In this document: in pieces, positions 49,277 to 60,540 of the stretch
Numbering within the stretch: position 1 is the first letter of the stretch
How the letters are laid out: the number at the start of each line of letters is the position of its first letter
Origin: Iris pallida
Lineage: Eukaryota > Streptophyta > Magnoliopsida > Asparagales > Iridaceae
Assembly (NCBI GenBank): GCA_029216955.1
Contig: JANAVB010016199.1
Location: 10,291,960 to 10,355,959 of the forward strand
Reading direction: 5' to 3'
Length of the DNA: 64,000 bases
Program-made: the position numbers and the translations under genes
The notes under the pieces: generated by a model
Database searches by the model: none
The model's input: only the letters and a program-made list of their open reading frames with translations
What the model was told of the DNA's origin: nothing

Positions 49277-50594
49277 TCCTACCCACCTTACAAAAATTTC
49301 GTTCTCAAAATTTCAAAATTATCAAAATAGGATTTTTAAAACTAGTACATATATATCTGCCAAGAAAACCCTACCCACCTTACAGAAATCAAGTAATACA
49401 ATTAAGAAACGAACAATATCTCAATATGAAAACATCAAAGGGAACCAGGTCTAGCTAAATAAATCAACTCGTATGGTAAATCCAAAACATCGAAAGAAAC
49501 TCGAAAATCAAGGTCTCGCATACACGAAATAACCCCATAAATCAAAACAAGTACAAAATATCGAAAACAATGTCCAAAAACGTAAAATCGCAACTGCATA
49601 AAAATCCTCATAAATCATAAAATACAGGATATCTGTCTCGAACCAATGACCGTAGTTCCTAATATTCGAAAAATGTGTGTCATGGTTATTCCTTGCCACG
49701 CCATCCGGAATGGCTGCAAAAGATTTACCAAAACACTGTAATCGAGCGGCTGCAACTTTCGTTACCATGCCGTCAAGGTATACTAGGGTCACCCGGTACT
49801 CTCGACAAATATCCAAAACAAATCAAATCCATAACCCAAATATCCAAATCACTAAGATCACAAAATCTCTAACAATGTAATGAGAGTCCTAGAAAACAAT
49901 CAAAATCCAAAATTCAGGTGAATCGTAACACACATTCAAAAATATCTTCAACAATAACCACAAGATTGCTTTTCTAGGAAAATACTCCAAACCAAGAATC
50001 CACATCAAAATATAATGTATAGAAAGTATATCTATAATCAAAATAATATCTGAAATAGATAATCATGAGTACGAAAATGTCCGGAATCAAGGAAGCCGAA
50101 TCGATACGAGAATATCCCTCGAATACTCAACAAATGTTAAAATATCTAATCTCAGAGTCCAGGTGAAATCTTCATTCCGCAGCAATCCAGCCAACGCTCG
50201 AAGAGGGCGATAGTGATACTAAGTCAACACGAAGTCAACGCACGAAATGGATAACAGGAGTTCAAATAAGGCGAAACACCGGCAGAGAGTACAGAACCCA
50301 AGATAAATAATCATGTAACCCAATGATGGAGATAACATCCCATCAAATAAGGTGATCGACATAACCAACTATAGGATCATATCTATCAAACAAGGATCAG
50401 AGGTAGATAACACGAATAAGACATGGCCAAGCAAGATAGGTCCAAGTAGAGATGAGGACCAGTTCACAAGTTCAAGGGAGCGAAGGACAAGTGTAACAAG
50501 TGGGAATACCAAGAAATAGTGGACTGAGATCAATAATCATGTGATACCCAACAAAATCTCAAAATGAGACCTACATGGGCCACTACTAAAACCA
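49277..50594 (-). other. LARD-like element internal domain, non-coding
   Basis: 1318 bp with no ORF above 110 codons and no gag, protease, reverse transcriptase or integrase motif on either strand. At its left end the minus strand has GAACGAAATTTTTGTAAGGT then GGGTAGGA before the LTR (polypurine tract). At its right end is the primer-site region TGGTTTTAGTAGTGGCCC. No other recognised content. Confidence 0.75.
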
Positions 50595-53500
50595 TGTCAC
50601 GCCCCAGTACCGAAATACGGGGACGAACGTAGGCCAACTACACCGTATAAGGTACGAATATGCTATACGACGATGACGACTGTCAAGTCTTGCTGGGTAT
50701 CCTAGCATGTAATCAATCTATGGCCTAAATCCGATCTCATGTCCACAGGCAAATCATAATAAAACAACATCAAGAGAGATAATCATATGGAAAGTAGGGA
50801 ATACTCATATAAAAATCAGGAATCTACAGTACAGAATAATAATGTAGACTAGCATACCTTCCCACAGTTTCTAGCATGGTCAAGAACTGAAGCACATCCT
50901 CCAAATCGAGTTTGGAAGATCCACAGGGTCGGTCTCAGGCAATCTGGGAACAATCAAGGGTTGGTCAGGCCAACCGCAGCAAGTACCAGAAAGGAAGGCT
51001 CAAGGACGGGCGAAGAAAACCACCATGATAAAATGTGACAGAAATAGCATCTAAAAACAGTAAATAAGGTAAAGGATCGTGCGGTACCAACGCACGATTA
51101 CAGAATATAAGGCAGCAATCCAACTACTAATACGTAAGTAACCAACAATCATCACAGTCATCCTAACATCCAATAATACCTGCATCGCCAACTGGAACTC
51201 GATATCAGTCGACTGGGCAAACAACAAGCCAAACAATTATATAAATAAGCAGCCACTCAAAATGCCTACGGCTCTCTATGTGGACGTTGGGTTACCCCAA
51301 TAATGCAATATAGGAATCCTCAGATCGTGCCGTCCCAGCAGGGCTAGCGGGGCCAAGTATATCAAGACTAGATGAGCGCCGGTCCCTCGCAAGACCACCG
51401 GGCTCTGCATGTCACCACCGGTCCCTCGTAAGGCCACCGTGCCGAGCATGCCATGTATATAATATATAGTACATAAAGTAGCCGGATATTGCCATCCACT
51501 AGTGCGAATGGTAACAATATCCGTGGCGGCCAGCCTGCAGGTCATGACTAGTGTCTGGGATAAGGCTGGTAATGTACGATCTCGGGATTCTGTTCCCTCC
51601 CAATGCTTCTATCATTTTAAGTTGCCTAGATTATCCATACATTTATCCGGAATCACATGCCGTGGTCACATGATCATCCTCCTAGATGTCGTACCTTAGT
51701 ACGAGAACGCTAAGTAAGAATCAACCTCGGCACCTATAGTCCCAGTTGTGATCCATCCTTAGTGTTATGCAACAAGCAAGCAAGCAAGCAATCCTGACCA
51801 GGCTAAGACTAAGGGCCAACTACCAAGGTACCCGTGCAGGTAATCATATAATATAGCTAGAATATCAAGATGGCATCGCAATGCCATATAATCATGGAAG
51901 TAGTACCTCAAAGTGCCAGTAGACAAGGGCACCGCAGTACAAGGTCAGGGCCAGTACCTCAAAGGGTAAGCTGGACTTATAGCACGGATACAAGTAGTCA
52001 TGTCAGGAACAAGGATAAATCTGTCAGTCACATGAAATCATCTGCCCACATCGTGGCATGGATATCAGGTCAAGTACAAGATCAGAACCTCTACTATAAT
52101 AACATCTCAAGCATATATGGGAGCCTAGAGCTCCAATCATCAAGTCGGTCAATCTACCAGATCAATCTAGCAAGAGTCTCCCATCCATGATGGAGTGAAT
52201 ATTACGTCAACAAAGACAACCACCAAATACCAAGCTCATCACCATAACAATACTAGGCCCTCTGGCTCGCAAGAATCCTCCGAATCGATGATCACAAGCT
52301 ATCAGCAAATAAGTATCACCACCACCAAGGTATAGCAAACAAACCAGGTTTTGGGCGTTTGGGAAGTCGAGTAAAAATCATATCATAATACCCTCGATAT
52401 TCTCCTCTTTTCAGGAAACACTCGAACAATTAATCAAAATCCAGGAACCAGCATATCTGATCAAAATCGAACATCATCTAAAGGAATCGACAGCACTATC
52501 CAAGTATCCACGTGAGTCTACCAACTGAACATCCCGAGATCATACTTCGTATATTACTCAATCCTCATACATATCCAAGGTCACAATCCCGATACATAGG
52601 ACAACTGTCAGCCCTATCTAGCTGGACTAGGATAACTCCTAGGATGGAGGGTCCGGGAACAGAGTCCGATAATAAATGCCGTCGAAAGTGCAAAGATTAC
52701 ATGGACCGCTCTGGAGCAAATCCACAACCCTTAAACCAAACAAGGACCAGGGTTGCAGACCGTCTCCCGAGTGGAACCGCTCTCCTTACGCTATCCGACG
52801 GACAAGACAAGTCAGGTGCTAGGCGACTAATCTAGTATGGAGTCTACCTAGCAGGCAATGGGATCAGGCCACCATATCCAAAATGAGTAAGCACGAGTCT
52901 AGATTAGCAAACCAAAGGAAGGGTTCTGCCTAATTCTTCGAACCAAATTCCCGACCGGAAATTCTGGAAAAATCTGGCAGAATCTCCTTTGTATTCTGGA
53001 CGGGAGCTCCCAGCGAATTGGGGCTAAATCCACTCGACGCAACCCGTCGCAGAATCGCAGGCTGAGAACTCTAAGTCTCAGCTTCCAGCAGCGCTACCAT
53101 GCGTACTGGAAACCTAACCACAGCCGAGAACACTAAGTCTCGGCCTCCAGCAGCACTACGATGCATACTGGGCGCCAAGCCAATACATGCAACAAGAATC
53201 GCCACACAGGGCGCACCAAGACCCACAGTCATGTCCAAGCCATAAACACAGTCACAGAAATAGTTAGCCAAGCCGTTACCCGACCGCGAGTCGGACACGG
53301 GGCATATGGGGACAATCCATACAAGTGAGTCGTGCTCGTGTCCTCGGAGGTGTGGATGACCCATCCGAGTTGTCCGATACGGTCTATCCCAGTGTCGGAA
53401 CAAGCTATCCTAAGTTATCCTCATGGCAGTTCTACTACTAGGCTACACTACTCATAGTTATACATTTACAATTACAGCAAATAAAAATGCAATAAAATCC

Positions 53501-55336
53501 AGGATAGAGGACAAGAGCCGTCGATGAGCAAGGGATACTTGCCTAGAGGGCTCGGCTAGGTAAGCAAGTCTTCGGCAATCGCGATCCAAGCTAGCACGCC
53601 AATCGAGATCCTCAGAACACAAAATAAATAATCATCAGTACCAAATAATAAAATAATAGAATAATCACAAGAGATGGCAGAAGGCTATACCGTACGGGTC
53701 CCACAAACAGTGCAGGGATCGGGCACGAAAATTGAGGTACGCGGATCGATACGGACATGGAAACCGAGACGTGCACGTATATCGAGATGCATATTAGAAT
53801 CAAGATGGCACGAATATCGGGATGAAGGGGAAACACGTGCACGTAAATCGAGATATGCACATAGATCGAGAAAATAACGAATATCAGAATGCTCTACGAA
53901 TCATACGACACGCAAACCGAGGCGAGCACGTAAATCGAGACGGCACAAAGACCAATGCAGCACGCAAATCGGAGCGAGCACGCAAATCGAGACGGTGCAC
54001 AAACCAGCGTGCGCACACAAATCGAAGCGATACTAAAACCGAGATGGCACAAAGGCCGAGACACGGGAATCAAGTCAACGTGTAAACCGAGATAGCACGG
54101 TGCCCGAGACAGCGCGGGGCTCGAAGCGTTCTGCTGCCCGAGGCAACACACGAATCGAGGCGACACGAGAACCGAGACAGCACGTATACCAAGGTGTACA
54201 CATATCGAGACGGCACATAACCCGAACAGTGCGAGGCCCAAAGCATCCCGCTGCTCGAGGCGTGCACGGAGCTCGAGGGCTCGCTCCCTAAGTGCACACA
54301 AAACGAGGGGGTCGCTCCACGAGGGTGCGCTGCTCGAGGCAGCACGCTGCCCGAGGAAGAGAGAAAGAAAGGGCGGAAGAGCTCACCGGGGTCGATCGGG
54401 CTCCGACGGAGGGGACAGCAGCGGCAAGAGCTGTGCCGAGGGAGAACAAAGAGGGGAAGGAGACACGGAGGCGAGGGTGCTGCCGAGGTGGGCGACGGCC
54501 AGGCGGGTCGTGGCTCCCGGCAAAGGGAGGCAGCAGCGCCACGCTGAGCCAGGAAAGGGGAGGAGGAGAAGGAGACGGCGTCGCTGGAGGCGGCTATCCG
54601 CGCCATGGTGAGAGGAGGAAGGAGAAGGGGGTGGAGCCCATGGGGCTGGAGGTGATGACGATGGGGCTGGTGGCGGTGGTCGCGGTTGGAGGCGGGGTGA
54701 CCACGGCGGAAGTGGAGGCGGCGCTCGTGGGTGAGGGCGGCGGAGGAGGCCGGCCGTGGGGGAGACAGCGACGGCGACGATGATGGTGGTGGTGGTCGTC
54801 GTGGAAGTGATGGTGGTGGTGGCTGAAGATGACGATGATGGTGGCGGTGGTGGTGACTGAAATGGAGGTGGCCGGAGGCCATGGCGGTGGTGGCTAAAGT
54901 GGTGGCGGCGGCTGCAGGCCGGAGACGAGGCGGAGAGGTGAGCTCGAGAAAGCTAGGGTTAGGGTTAGTGAGAGCTGAGAGAGGGAGAGAAGAAGAGGTT
55001 TGGGGGGGCTGCTCTCCATGCTGAGAGGGAGAGAGAGATGAGAGAGGGAGCTGGGAGAGAGGGGGTTTGGGGGGGTTCTCCAGGGAAGAGAGAGAGGGGA
55101 GATTTCGGGAGAGAGAGAGAGGTGAGTGATGTGAGGGGTGATTTGAGTGAAGAGAGAGGGGGTTAGGTTAGATATTTTGGAGGGTAGATTAGGAACAAAA
55201 AATTAATAATAATAATAATAATGAGGATAAAATTACCTCCAAGAAAATAATAAAAATTTCAAAAATACCCCAAAATTAAAATCCTCCAAATACAATAATA
55301 CAGTCAAATATGTACTTCAAAAATAGGAATATTACA
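50595..55336 (-). repeat. LARD-like element 5' LTR (right)
   Basis: 4742 bp, collinear partner of 44515-49276. Divergence is uneven: dense in the first 350 bp, where almost all changes read as C-to-T or G-to-A in this copy, and lower in the middle. It contains the same AATCGAGACGG array (53700-54200), GC-rich block (54320-54930), GA-rich run and (AAT)n. The 270-codon minus-strand ORF 54070-54882 is Pro/Ser/His-rich low complexity and is not called as a gene. Confidence 0.88.
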
Positions 55337-55341
55337 GCTTT

Positions 55342-55430
55342 GGCTGGTTTGGTTCGGCTGGACGTTCCTCCGTGATTTCTTCAACCTTCGGGACAATCTC
55401 AGCCTTCTTGGATGCATCTTCAGACGACAT
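55342..55430 (-). pseudogene. ORF-B of Tat2, 5' part
   Basis: Start codon at 55430, reading MSSEDASKKAEIVPKVEEI and a Pro/Glu-rich stretch, until the LARD-like insertion at 55336. The N-terminal MSS start, Pro-rich linker and position agree with Tat1 ORF-B (11500). It continues in frame at 44514 once the insertion is removed. Confidence 0.7.
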
Positions 55431-55482
55431 TTTTTTGTGTTGAAAAGTGAAAGTGATCATTCCATCTAATTTTCTGTTCTAC

Positions 55483-55488
55483 TTATAG
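55483..55488 (-). promoter_or_regulatory. TATA box upstream of Tat2 ORF-B
   Basis: The minus strand reads CCTATAAGTAGAAC, about 58 bases before the ORF-B ATG, matching the spacing in Tat1 (56 bases). Confidence 0.55.
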
Positions 55489-55537
55489 GCAGAGATTCTC
55501 GAAACATCGAAGCGACGCGTTCTTCGCAACATTCATT

Positions 55538-55665
55538 CCATTTATTCGACGGTTCACCCGTTCATTTCATTCATCTGACGGTTCACTCGTTCATTCAATT
55601 CATTTGACGGTTCATCCGTTCATCCCGACGATTTATTTCGTTCACACATTTTGACGATTCATCCG
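55538..55665 (-). repeat. TGAACCGTC repeats upstream of Tat2 ORF-B
   Basis: Four imperfect units of about 28 bp. On the plus strand they read GACGGTTCACCCGTTCATT and variants. On the minus strand the core is GAATGAACG..TGAACCGTC, related to the GAATGAACAGTTG array before Tat1 ORF-B. The place just upstream of the TATA box is the same in both elements. Confidence 0.65.
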
Positions 55666-55944
55666 TTCATCTATATCAGCAACTTGTTACGTACCTCTGA
55701 TTAAGTTATCTACCGAAATAATGATATTTAATAAATTATATTCTGCCATGTCCATATTACCTCTGAGCAGATATAATGAATATAATTATTTTCTACATCA
55801 AGAAATATATCATGTCCTGAACCTCTGAATATATTTTCTTTTGCTATGCAATAAATAATAGAACCACAAAAATAATATCTTTTTATTGATCAAAATAAAA
55901 AGCATTACAAAAAGACATATTACAGAGGAGAAAGTACAAAAGAT

Positions 55945-58900
55945 TCATTCAATCGGTGGGGTCATCAAACTAGCTATCTGCTGCTTCAATGTTTGAAGTC
56001 ATTCCTCACGAGAATCCAGCACCCGCCTTCTAGCTTCCTCCATTCCAGATCTATCGTCAAATGTCGGCAAGGTCACTAGTCGGCGAGTGATTTCATCTTA
56101 ATGAGACATGACAAACTCATTCTTTTCATGGGTCAGAATGTCTAGTTGTTGAACAGCAGCTTGATATTGTGTAGTCTCTTCCTCAAGAGCAAGTTGAACG
56201 ATTCTCAACTCTTCTTAAAGTCGAGCAAATTTTGCATTCAGTTCAGCAACCTTCTTTTTTTTCTCCCCAGCAGCAGACGCTAATATCTTCATCTGGGAGT
56301 CATACTCTGAAGACTTTGTAGCGAAAGAGTCTAAGAAAATCTTGAAATCAGCTTTCGTAACTTCGGCTTCTCGAGTCATCCTTTCAAACTCAGCATTCAC
56401 CAGGGGTTCTACCTCCCCCCGATTAAGATCTTTGTAAATCTTAATTGATTCCTCCAGCTCTTCCAGTATATGTTCAAGATAGGCAGCTTGAGCTTCATCA
56501 CCCTGGCTTCGAATAGCGCCGATCAGATAAGTAGTTGGACTTCTGACAGTAATAAAACCAACATTCTCCCTTTCCAATACCCTTTCTACTAAGGGTCCTA
56601 ATGAAGTAAAGAAGATGTTTGTGAAGGAACCAACTATAAATTTATTGGTAGCCGCTGTACTGGGTGTAGCAGCTACTCCTATAGAAGTTGAAGCAGCAGA
56701 TGCCTATAAAGGCGGAAGTTCGGCTTCTGGAACATGGGTTGAAGTCTCTCTAGACAAGGGAGCCATCGTGGTGATAGTTGCCCCTCCTAGATGTTCCTCT
56801 ATGAAATCAAATAAACATCATCAGTTTGCTTTCATCAGCGATTATCAAAAAGGATCAAAAATAAGGGTAAGCTTACTATTGCTGGGTTTTTTATTTGTTG
56901 ACATAGGCTGCAGCCTCGCAGAAGTAGCTTCAGACATCACTGCCTAACTACTTCCCGCTTCAGAGCCGCCTGATAAATGACGGCTGTTGCTGGCTACCGC
57001 CCTTACCTGCACTATATTAGTGCATACCGGAGGAATTGGAGAAGGTTGAATTTCTGAATGAATGAAAGTTAAGATGTTAGTCATTTGATCTATAAAAGAA
57101 GATTATCAATATCAGTCAATACCTCTTGGATCAGTGACAGTAGCTTCCTCCGGTGCTACGTCATTAACAGCATTCTTTTCTTGGGATGCATGGGTATCGG
57201 CATCCTCTTCTAGATTCAAATTGTCATCCTCTGCAGATGTTTTTTCATCATCTGCACCCTCTTCTCGTGCTTTCTCGCTATCACTCGCGTCGACTGGATC
57301 TATATCATCATTGAAGCCGAAGTCACAGTCTTCCAGGGCCTCGATCATCAATCGATCTTCTTCAGCCCGACGCGATCGTGGTGTAGCTGGAGGGTGAACA
57401 GCTTCCATTGCAAATGTAGGAGATGGCAATACTTCGACAGATGATCCCGACTCATTGATTGGGGTTAGAGTTGCAGTTGTTTCTGTAGCTCCTGCAGCCC
57501 CATCCTTTATCTCTGTGGTCTCCTCTCTTGTCTCTGCAACCTGATCTCCTTTCTCTGTACTGGAAGCTTCCTTTCTGGGCTCAGGAGCAGGTGTGGAAGA
57601 AGGCATCATTACCCCGACGACAGCACTGATCAAGGCCGATGCGTGAGCAGATCTCGGGGGAGTGGTTACTTTCTTTCTAAAAGCTAATTTCGTCCTGCGT
57701 GGAGGTTCTTCTGGGATCTCTATGTCTGCTGCGTGTATTTTTCTTTGAATGGAAGTAGGGGTTGTTGCCTCTTCTCTATGAACCGACTCGGCTTGTTGCC
57801 GAGACTGTGAGCGAGTGGTAACTCTTTCTGAAGAGTCTACGACGGTCTTCTTCCTTGACACAGGAGAAGATGTTTCTTCCGCCTTCCTCTTCTTTTCCTT
57901 CATCGGAGATCTAACAACTTTCAGAGAGACACATAGCGGTTCATAGACTTCTTCAGAGAAGTTGGCTTCCCTTGAAGCTTCCAGAGGTGCATCAGCTGGT
58001 TCGTGCTCTTTATTATTACCAGAAAGCACCAAAACAGGTGCTCCTTTTTTAAATCTAGTTGCCGTCGCAAAGCTGTCTGCTAAATTGAAGTTCTCAGCAA
58101 AAGTATTTGCTGAGGTGTAAAAGATCGAGTAAGTATACAGCATGCGAGGGCCACGATCATTCCTTGTCGGCATCGAGAACGTCATCCTTGTGTCAAGGGC
58201 ATTGTAATATGCCCAAGCCCGGGCTCCATCAATTAAAAAAATCTTTTCCCTGTAGGCATGTTATTGCATTACCTACATGAAATTGGTCATAACCGAATTG
58301 GCATACAAATCGGCTGGGGAGATAAGGCTCGAGATAACATTCATCCTCGAACCGGTACACCAAGTGTGATGGCCAAATTGTCCTCAGCCAATCGAAAGTT
58401 GTATGGCCCAACGGTTGCATCCTCATAGAGTCGACGAGGTTTATTGACATATGCTCATAACCAACCGGAGGGGGAACACAATAAAAGTTTCATCCCTTGT
58501 CGAGATTCAGAGTTCGCCGGCAGTCTCTTAAAGTGGTGTAGATCTACTTACATCCAGAAAATCTTTTTAAAAAGCTGCCGCCCACTGCCCCCATGTTAGG
58601 ATTCATCAAAGAAGGATGGTATAAAAGCAGCCATCCAAAAAGATAGGTGTATGGCAGTTCCAGCCGAGGAAAACTTCCCTTCTCGCCTTTCCCTCGAATC
58701 ATCGAATCAACGAAGAGGCGGAGGCCGGCGTTCACCCTGTATGTCATTGCTGACAGCAGATCCATCAAGTAGCCGAAAACCAGACGGACAGTAGCAAATA
58801 GTACACCGCGATGGAAGCGGTCAACTTTACTAGCCCCAGGAATGACGTATCGTCGAAGCCAGTAAGTGAAGAAACCCGCCAGCTGGGCTTCCTTCGACAT

Positions 58901-58962
58901 GGGCCTGTAGCCCATCCTTATGTAGCTTTCAATGATGTCTGTAGGAACGATATAGTAAAGCA
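55945..58962 (-). pseudogene. Plant mobile domain-like gene, antisense in Tat2
   Basis: Antisense gene upstream of ORF-B, 5'-truncated by the SIRE LTR. Exon 1 (58962 to 57123) starts in a PMD-like region: AQLAGFFTYWLRRYVIPG, FHRGVLFATVRLVFGYLMD and LPYTYLFGWLLLYHPSLM. Then come EPYLPSRFVCQFGYDQ and ARAWAYYNALDTRM, and a long Glu/Ser-rich linker with basic patches (KEKKRKAEE). Introns with GT...AG ends fit at 57122-57054 and 56876-56799, and both keep the reading phase. Exon 3 (56798-55945) ends in a coiled coil (AAYLEHILEELEESIKIYKD, EKKKKVAELNAKF, LKQQIASLMTPP). At least six stops, mostly Trp or Gln codons changed by one transition, and a frameshift near 58230 make it a pseudogene. PMD proteins occur both as host genes and inside plant transposons. 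The family call rests on pattern and order only. Confidence 0.55.
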
Positions 58963-59999
58963 TAATACTCTAGAGGGGGGGTGAATAGAGTTGGCAGCGG
59001 AATAATGCTAATTAAAAAAGTTAGCAACACAATCACAGTATATAATCACAGATGAAAATAAAGTAAAGACAGAGTTCAGAAAGCAAACGCAAAGACAGCG
59101 ATGTATACTGGTATCCCTCTGTTGAGGACTAATCCAGTCGGTAGAACTCCTGCTACCAGTTTGAATCCACTATAGGAAAAACCGCAAGTTTTCTTACGAA
59201 GTCCTTGCAACTTCTACAACGCGAGCTTTGATACGAAGAACTCGTCCAACTTCAAATGTGAAGAGGTATTCTTCAATCAAGCCTTCTGATTACAATCTCT
59301 CAGAAACTTCTAGACCGTACCGCACTGGCAAATCGACTAGAGGATTGTAACTGGCTTGGGATCTGAAAATGAAAGCTCTAGAAAAAAACTCTTTGGAAGG
59401 CAAAAAGCTTTTTAGATAGAGAGAAGATTGAAAGTGAATGAGTGATTTGAAATGATCGAAATACTTCTCTATTTATAGGATTTCCAAAGGGAGAACTCTG
59501 TCAGAATTTGGGCAGAATTCGGGCAGAACTCGATGAGCAAATCTCGGTTAAATCCGCAACTGCAGGAGGACCAAGTTCCAGAGAATTCAAAATCAAAACG
59601 GCCACCAACCGAACTCTGGCCGAACTCTGGCCGAGTTCTGTCAGGGTTAGGTTAGGGTTTTTAAAATAGGTTTTGGTGATTTTTGAAAACCTTTTTGAAA
59701 ACCTTTTTGTAAACAATTTGATAGGTCATTTTAAAAACATTTTGAACTATTTTGGGAATAGCCTATTTGCCAGTACGACTCGGTGTACAATGTATTCCTA
59801 GACTCAAATAAAAAGAAAATTATATTGCATAGAAAATACAGACTCAAGTAGGCAAACAGATCTTCAGTCTTGAACGAAGTGAATATCCAATCTTGCTTAT
59901 GTCCAAGAGGCTGAGAATGTCCCAACAAGCTTTGTATATCCAGACAGAGTTTTGATCAATTATTAAAATCAGGTTGACCATATGACCAATGGGCCAACA
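58963..59999 (-). repeat. SIRE 3' LTR
   Basis: About 1037 bp. On the minus strand it starts TGTTGGCCCATTGGTC after the polypurine tract and ends CCCCCTCTAGAGTATTA; the final CA appears changed to TA. The plus-strand form CTCTAGAGGGGGGGTGAATA is characteristic of SIRE-type LTR ends. The break in the PMD-like reading frame at 58963 marks the insertion site. The target duplication cannot be checked because the other end is outside. Confidence 0.8.
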
Positions 60000-60540
60000 A
60001 TCTCCCCCATTTTGATAATTGACAAACTATGAATGATATAACAATAAGCTAGTTCGAAAAAAAATCAAAAGGTGAAAAATTGTTCATAACCTGTATTCAA
60101 CTCAAAAAAAATGTTAGATCATTTTAATTTTCTCCCCCTTTGTCACTTAGCAAAATAGTTGTACAAGAGAAGGCTCCCCCGCATGAAATGCAGAAGACTC
60201 CCCCGCAATCAATGCATAAGTAACAAACAGTGAGAAAACAAAAATAAAAGATACAGTAAATAATTAGAGAAATTTATCATCACAAGCATGTATTGCATAA
60301 AAAAATCTCAGGCATGCTATTTCACAGACAGTTTAAAAATGAAAAGCAATATAAGAAAATAGTGCTAAACAAAATGCTGAACTTAACTGAGATGTCATAA
60401 ATGAAACATCATAAACATGTCCATGAAGATAAAAGAAATACTGATAGCAAACTACAAAGTACTAATCAAAAAGTAAATGATAAAAACTTGGAATGTCGGA
60501 GCATTTCCAAGTATACAGTAGAATGTCACTAGTAATCAGA
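60000..60540 (-). other. SIRE 3' untranslated region with purine tracts
   Basis: On the minus strand a polypurine tract (AAAATGGGGGAGATT) abuts the LTR. GGGGGAG is repeated near 60132, 60174 and 60198. Otherwise AT-rich, non-coding. Confidence 0.65.

Larger units (their letters stand above)
44515..55336 (-). mobile_element. LARD-like non-autonomous LTR retrotransposon, 10.8 kb
   Basis: Two LTRs of 4762 and 4742 bp with TGTCACGCCCC...ATATTACA ends, flanked by gcttt on both sides (44510-44514, 55337-55341). They enclose only 1318 bp without coding capacity. Terminal sequence, primer-site region (TGGTTTTAGTAGTGGCCC) and pre-LTR box (CGAAATTTTTGTAAGG) resemble the Tekay element at 17083-28613. 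The element therefore probably depended on Tekay-type enzymes. Large elements of this kind without gag-pol are called LARDs; here the LTRs are unusually long relative to the internal domain. It is inserted in Tat2 ORF-B. Confidence 0.88.

Noticed and set aside
54070..54882. 270-codon minus-strand ORF in the right LARD LTR
   Set aside because: Translation is Pro/Ser/His/Arg low complexity from GC-rich triplet runs, the counterpart in the left LTR (48301-48810) is broken differently, and no domain is visible.
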